A DNA stretch of 9,726 nt from Halanaerobiaceae bacterium (GTDB taxonomy: Bacteria > Bacillota > Halanaerobiia > Halanaerobiales > DTU029). Below, piece after piece: positions 6,136-9,726 of this stretch. The position numbers and the translations under genes are program-made. Each line of letters begins with the position of its first letter. The first letter of the stretch is position 1. The stretch lies in the NCBI GenBank assembly GCA_012521855.1, contig JAAYLO010000372.1, positions 1 to 9,726 of the forward strand, given 5' to 3'. The notes beneath the pieces were generated by a model, which saw only the letters and a program-made list of their open reading frames with translations, did no database searches and had not been told where the DNA came from.

Positions 6136-9100
6136 TTATTTCATATCAAGCAATTCATCCAGTCCTACATCAAACATGAAAGAATCTTCAGCACTGCTTC
6201 CGATCATTATTTTGTTTTCAGGGAATAAATTGATATTATATTCCACAGAATACTCCTGTTTTATATAATCATAACGGAAAGTTAATGAGCGGCAGTGAAA
6301 AACCTTTTTCAATGTGGCATTGGCAGTTTCTATTTCCTGATCCAGAATATCATAAATATTGTTTAACTCAAAATACCATTCATCATCAAGTTTATAAATA
6401 ATCTGATTATCTATTCTCTTTAATACATGGTTATTGAGATCATATCTCAATCCGTTGTTTACCTGCCAGAGATCATCTTTGTATTTACTTGTTAAAACCA
6501 GATCAGCAAAAATCCCTTTTTCAATATCATAGTAAGTACCCAGATTAATATTCCATTTCTGATTTCTCCAGGAAGATCTCAATCTTAGAGGAGAATATTC
6601 TTGATTATAAATATCATAAGTTGTAGAAAGCTCGGTACTAAGGCCGCCTTTACGGTAACTTAAAGTGCTGGATATGTTCTCCTGAAGATAGGCCTTATCG
6701 AAATTAAACGGGCTCTGGCCTATAAAATCAGTAAAATAATATCTGTTCGTCCAGGTCAGGCCGGACAGTATATTCATCGTCAGGGTGCTTGTGTTCGCAT
6801 AAGAAAGCTGATAGGGATAGCCGTTGATGGTATTTTCTGTGTAAAAATATCTATTATTCTTTATTTCATCAACTCTATATATCCTTCCTGCAATACTCTG
6901 TCTGGTATCCAGTCTGGCTTTGCTGCTCAAATTCCAGGATTTATTATAGGAAAGTTCAGCCTGGCCTTTCAGGCCTTCAATCTTAGAAACATCTTCATAA
7001 TATCTGCCCAATACAAAACTGCTCCTGAATGGCCCGGTAAAATCATAATTCAGTTCCAGCTCAGGCCAGCTGTAATAAGTAACTCCTTCATCTTCTTCAT
7101 CTTTATCAGGAAATTTTGGAGCATCTCTCCGTAGGGTTATTCTATAATCCAGTTTGCCCAGGTCTCTTGCCAGATATGTCATACCTCCCCAACGCTGGTT
7201 CAAACCATCTTCAATATTATATTTATATTCCCGGTATAAATTCAGATAATGCCTCCAGTTATTTTCATATTTTTTATTGTAAGTCAGGTTAAATTCCAGC
7301 TTTTTATCATCATTGAGCTCTGATTCATAATAATCTTTGCTCCTGAAATCTGAGCTTAAATTCACTGACCAGGTATCAGTATCATTCTTGAGATAAATCT
7401 TTCCATTTAAATCACTGTAATTATCATAATTAATATATTGAATCCGTGTATCTGTTTTCCACTGGTTTTTGTCATTATCAATACTTATCTCCCCTCTCCA
7501 GTTAAACAGCCCGGGTATATCTGTCCTGTTTTCCTGTCCATACAAATATAAATATCCCTTTAAATCATCTTCATAAAAAAAATGCTGTTTAAAACCACCG
7601 GCATAACCGGATATTGTATAATAATCCAGATACAATTCTCCCGGAAGCCGGTCCTGATACCAGTAGTGGTAGGTAGCCTTCAAAAACCAACCCCGGTTAT
7701 AAGAATAGCCTACCTGTGTACTCCAATGCTGTTCCTCATCTTTCAGGGAAATATATAGATAAGGCCAGTAAAAAAGGGGCAGCTTTCCATTCAGTTCGCG
7801 GAAGACAACATGTTTTGCTATAAGGTGGTCATCCGGATAGATGATTACCTCTCTGGCTTCATAATAATAATGAGGTTCCTCCAGATCACAGCCTGAAAAT
7901 TTGCTGGACTCAAAGTAAATCTCCTCAACTCTGGAAACCGGCCTTTCACTTCCGTCTTCCATTTTGATAGTAACTTTATCTGCCAGTATATAAAAACGGC
8001 CGTATTGTCCTCTGATATCTCCAGTAAGCTCATATTTCCCCAGTTCCTGATTATAACTCAATCTTGCAGCACTACTGACCTTTAAATTATCTGCCTGCAC
8101 TGGACCGGCTGATAATAAGATAAATAAAAGAAAAAAAAACACTGGAAGAACTCTGGAAAACCTGGAGATCCGATCCTGCCAGGCCTCCCGCCAGATCAAT
8201 AATATCACACCAATGATTCCAAATATTATATTGGGGAGCCATGCTGCAAGTAAGGGATCTATTACACTTTTTCTGGCATATGAGTAAAATACAGATGATA
8301 ATACATAATAAGCAAGTACAATCACAATAGTAAAAATATAACCCATGGCCTTACTATCCTTACTATATAGACTTAAAGGTGTTCCGATTAAAATAAAAAT
8401 CAAAGCAGTCACCGGTAAGGATAATCTTAAATGATATTCTATCAGGAGATGGGGAACTATATAACCGCTTCTTTGAAAGAGTTCGATATTTTTTTTTAAC
8501 TCTTTTCTGCTCATCTCTTTAGGGGTCTTCTGGTTTCCATAAAATCCCTCTATCTCACTGGCAACCTCATATTCCATTGAATCAAAGAGGAAAGCCTGAT
8601 ATATTTCACCATTTTCCTGATAGCGATGAATGATCCCGTTCTTCAGCCGCCATCTGTTTCCATAAACTTCGCCATATTGGGCTGTAATAATTACTGGAAA
8701 TTCTTTTTTTTCACTCATCTCATAAACCACTATATTTTCAAGCCTCTGTTCCTTTTCATCATACCTGTTTACAAAAAAAAGCCTTCCCTCCGGACCCCTG
8801 AAAAACACGTTATCCTGTACATCAGGTATTTCCTGTTTCAATACATACTGTCTGATAATATTTTCAGCCTGGTGATTAGCCCAGTGTACAACATATTCAT
8901 TTACAAAAAAGGTTAAAATACTGACCAGAATACCCATTATAATCAGCGGGACCATTAACCTGTAAAGACTGATACCTCCCAGCCTTAATGCTGTAAACTC
9001 ATTCTCCCGGTTCAGCCTGGACATGGCTGATATTGTCGCAAAAAGAACCGCAGCAGGAAATGTCTTTACTATAATTTCCGGAAGCCGGTAGAAAAGGATT

Positions 9101-9315
9101 CTGAATACTGCACCTGGGTCAACCTCTTTTACAATTAACCAGTCAGAAATTTCAAATAATATACCGCTCAATCCAATAATGGTGATAATTGCTACACCAA
9201 CGAAATATGGATTTATGAATTCCTTAATCAGGTATATATCAATTATTTTTTTTCTCCATACTTTCTCTATAATAAAATATATGAAAAAACTTCCTCTCCT
9301 CAATAATCTATACAT
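6136..9315 (-). CDS. LptF/LptG-type permease fused to LptD-type LPS assembly protein
   Basis: A single 1059-residue frame encodes two Lpt components. Residues about 24-378 are an LptF/LptG permease: three membrane segments (about 37-57, 79-98, 119-138), the family motif 'NEFTALRLGGISLYRL', a periplasmic beta domain (about 150-290) and three more segments (about 298-316, 325-343, 356-375). After a basic stretch, residues 387-408 look like a signal peptide ending 'AGPVQA'. Residues 409-1059 are LptD-like. They have an OstA-type N-domain with 'GCDLEEPHYYYEAREVIIYP', 'LIAKHVVF' and 'PLFYWPYLYISLKD', hallmark LptD motifs. A long aromatic-rich, alternating beta-strand region of a large outer-membrane barrel follows. 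The only cysteines are C476 and C1008, near positions of disulfide cysteines in LptD proteins. The ATG at 9315 has AAAGGAG eight bases upstream. Normally the two proteins are separate genes in different membranes. The chain is either cleaved at the joint or tethers the barrel to the inner membrane. Confidence 0.88.
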   Translation of the reverse strand: MYRLLRRGSFFIYFIIEKVWRKKIIDIYLIKEFINPYFVGVAIITIIGLSGILFEISDWLIVKEVDPGAVFRILFYRLPEIIVKTFPAAVLFATISAMSRLNRENEFTALRLGGISLYRLMVPLIIMGILVSILTFFVNEYVVHWANHQAENIIRQYVLKQEIPDVQDNVFFRGPEGRLFFVNRYDEKEQRLENIVVYEMSEKKEFPVIITAQYGEVYGNRWRLKNGIIHRYQENGEIYQAFLFDSMEYEVASEIEGFYGNQKTPKEMSRKELKKNIELFQRSGYIVPHLLIEYHLRLSLPVTALIFILIGTPLSLYSKDSKAMGYIFTIVIVLAYYVLSSVFYSYARKSVIDPLLAAWLPNIIFGIIGVILLIWREAWQDRISRFSRVLPVFFFLLFILLSAGPVQADNLKVSSAARLSYNQELGKYELTGDIRGQYGRFYILADKVTIKMEDGSERPVSRVEEIYFESSKFSGCDLEEPHYYYEAREVIIYPDDHLIAKHVVFRELNGKLPLFYWPYLYISLKDEEQHWSTQVGYSYNRGWFLKATYHYWYQDRLPGELYLDYYTISGYAGGFKQHFFYEDDLKGYLYLYGQENRTDIPGLFNWRGEISIDNDKNQWKTDTRIQYINYDNYSDLNGKIYLKNDTDTWSVNLSSDFRSKDYYESELNDDKKLEFNLTYNKKYENNWRHYLNLYREYKYNIEDGLNQRWGGMTYLARDLGKLDYRITLRRDAPKFPDKDEEDEGVTYYSWPELELNYDFTGPFRSSFVLGRYYEDVSKIEGLKGQAELSYNKSWNLSSKARLDTRQSIAGRIYRVDEIKNNRYFYTENTINGYPYQLSYANTSTLTMNILSGLTWTNRYYFTDFIGQSPFNFDKAYLQENISSTLSYRKGGLSTELSTTYDIYNQEYSPLRLRSSWRNQKWNINLGTYYDIEKGIFADLVLTSKYKDDLWQVNNGLRYDLNNHVLKRIDNQIIYKLDDEWYFELNNIYDILDQEIETANATLKKVFHCRSLTFRYDYIKQEYSVEYNINLFPENKIMIGSSAEDSFMFDVGLDELLDMK
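8092..8172 (-). other. Internal signal-peptide-like segment at the LptF-LptD joint
   Basis: Residues 382-408 of the fusion have the three parts of a type I signal peptide: basic 'RISRFSR', a hydrophobic core 'VLPVFFFLLFILLSA', and 'GPVQA' before Asp409, which fits the small-x-small rule for signal peptidase I. An LptF permease with six membrane segments ends in the cytoplasm, so this seventh segment has the right orientation to export the LptD part. The core contains a T9 run on the coding strand (8139-8131). Confidence 0.75.
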
Positions 9316-9349
9316 CGCTGAAACTCCTTTGCTTGCCTATATTAATTAA

Positions 9350-9401
9350 TAATGATAAAGGCAAAATTCTCACTTAATTATTATTCTACCATTTATCATT
9401 A
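9350..9401. repeat. 10-bp perfect inverted repeat around the predicted start of the minus-strand operon
   Basis: TAATGATAAA (9350-9359) and TTTATCATTA (9392-9401) are exact inverted copies separated by 32 bp. Their midpoint (about 9375.5) coincides with the transcription start expected from the -10 at 9388-9383. The arms overlap the promoter on one side and the early leader on the other. They could be paired operator half-sites or the stem of a large leader hairpin. The ATGATAA/TTATCAT core is reminiscent of Fur-type boxes, but the spacing is not that of a single Fur box. Confidence 0.5.
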
Positions 9402-9412
9402 ATCCCTGCAAA
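9383..9412 (-). promoter_or_regulatory. Candidate promoter of the lptFD-lptA operon
   Basis: On the minus strand TAGAAT (9388-9383) is preceded by TGG, an extended -10 pattern shared with the promoter at 5394-5423. TTTGCA (9412-9407), 18 bp upstream, matches the -35 consensus at four of six positions. The start would fall near 9376, leaving a leader of about 60 bases before the ATG at 9315. The extended -10 may compensate for the modest -35. Confidence 0.55.
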
Positions 9413-9446
9413 GAAAAATTTCCATCAAATACCTGAAGGGATTTCA

Positions 9447-9476
9447 TTTAAAAGATATAATTTATTACACTATAAA
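9447..9476 (+). promoter_or_regulatory. Candidate promoter for the divergent lipoprotein gene
   Basis: TTTAAA (9447-9452) and TATAAA (9471-9476) lie 18 bp apart, 41 bp upstream of the lipoprotein ATG. A perfect TATAAT at 9456-9461 is an alternative -10 but has only a poor -35 candidate (CTGAAG). The region is very AT-rich, so this call is tentative. Confidence 0.35.
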
Positions 9477-9517
9477 AATCGAAATAGAAGTCGAAAAAAT
9501 GAAAGTAGGTATTCATT

Positions 9518-9726
9518 ATGAAAAATAAATCTACTCTGCTTATAAGAACTGTTTTACCACTAATCCTAATCCTGGCTGTCTTTACTGGGTGCAGTAAAAA
9601 TAGTGAAAACTTGAATGATAGAATAATAATACATGGAAAGATTGAAATACCCGGAATTATGGGAAATGAGCTGAAAGTCTATACCAGTATAGTCCATGGG
9701 GATGTCTATACAGCACCGCTGCAGAC
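9518..9726 (+). CDS. Putative lipoprotein, N-terminal part only
   Basis: An open frame of 69 complete codons runs off the right edge, divergent from the LPS block. It begins MKNKS, with a basic residue again at Arg10, followed by a hydrophobic core 'VLPLILILAVFTG' and Cys25. This is a lipoprotein signal with lipid attachment expected at Cys25, although Phe at the -3 position of the lipobox is uncommon. The mature start 'CSKNSENLNDR' is a flexible linker. It is followed by a beta-strand-like stretch 'IIIHGKIEIPGIMGNELKVY', which loosely recalls the first strands of a carboxypeptidase-regulatory or Ig-like domain; that resemblance is weak. The ATG at 9518 has only a weak AGGT ribosome-binding site seven bases upstream, and no better start is seen. 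The function is unknown and the stop lies outside the window. Confidence 0.75.
   Translation, partial: MKNKSTLLIRTVLPLILILAVFTGCSKNSENLNDRIIIHGKIEIPGIMGNELKVYTSIVHGDVYTAPLQ

Noticed and set aside
7845..8033. Minus-strand 62-codon frame inside the LptD part
   Set aside because: It lies in another frame within the recognised LptD N-domain, with no ribosome-binding site or protein-like features.
8626..8916. Plus-strand 96-codon frame opposite the LptF part
   Set aside because: It is antisense to the LptF periplasmic domain; the hydrophobic translation is a by-product of the opposite coding strand.
9479..9496. Direct repeat TCGAAA twice at 12-bp spacing upstream of the lipoprotein gene
   Set aside because: Six-base repeats in AT-rich DNA are easily expected by chance, and no further copies follow.

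Overview
The window carries a cell-envelope gene block, almost all of it on the minus strand. It suggests a diderm (Gram-negative-type) member of the Firmicutes, most likely Halanaerobiales-like. The reasons are the AT-rich sequence, strong Firmicutes-style Shine-Dalgarno sites (AAAGGAGG, GGGGAGG), frequent TTG/GTG starts, and the presence of lipid A and LPS-transport genes. The taxonomic placement is inference; no 16S or marker gene is present.

In transcription order (high to low coordinates) the block begins with a 1059-residue protein at 9315-6136. It joins an LptF/LptG-type inner-membrane permease to an LptD-type outer-membrane LPS translocon, with a signal-peptide-like segment at the joint. 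Next is an exported LptA/OstA-like periplasmic protein (6088-5465). After a short gap with a hairpin and a very good extended -10 promoter comes an ABC-type module. Its permease has a large helical extracytoplasmic domain and a C-terminal EAA loop. It is split into two reading frames (5367-5014 and 5000-3006), probably by a one-base frameshift. Its ATPase is of the GlnQ/HisP type (2981-2241). The block then continues with lpxC (2172-1321), fabZ (1299-871) and lpxA (830-21), the entry enzymes of lipid A synthesis. A ribosome-binding site at the very left edge shows that a further gene starts just outside the window.

Functionally, LpxA and LpxC make the first two lipid A intermediates and FabZ shares the 3-hydroxyacyl-ACP pool with LpxA. 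The LptF-LptD fusion and the LptA-like protein are the inner-membrane, periplasmic and outer-membrane parts of an LPS export bridge. The Lpt ATPase LptB, an obvious LptC and a second LptF/G are not in the window. The ABC module between transport and synthesis genes is presumably another envelope machine; its substrate cannot be read from sequence.

On the right, a roughly 200-bp divergent intergenic region (9316-9517) holds a candidate promoter for the minus-strand block, a 10-bp inverted repeat centred on its predicted start point, and a weaker candidate plus-strand promoter. A plus-strand lipoprotein gene begins at 9518 and runs off the window. The best candidates for something unusual are the single-chain LptF-LptD protein with a built-in signal peptide, and the ABC permease that combines an FtsX/MacB-like layout with an EAA loop.
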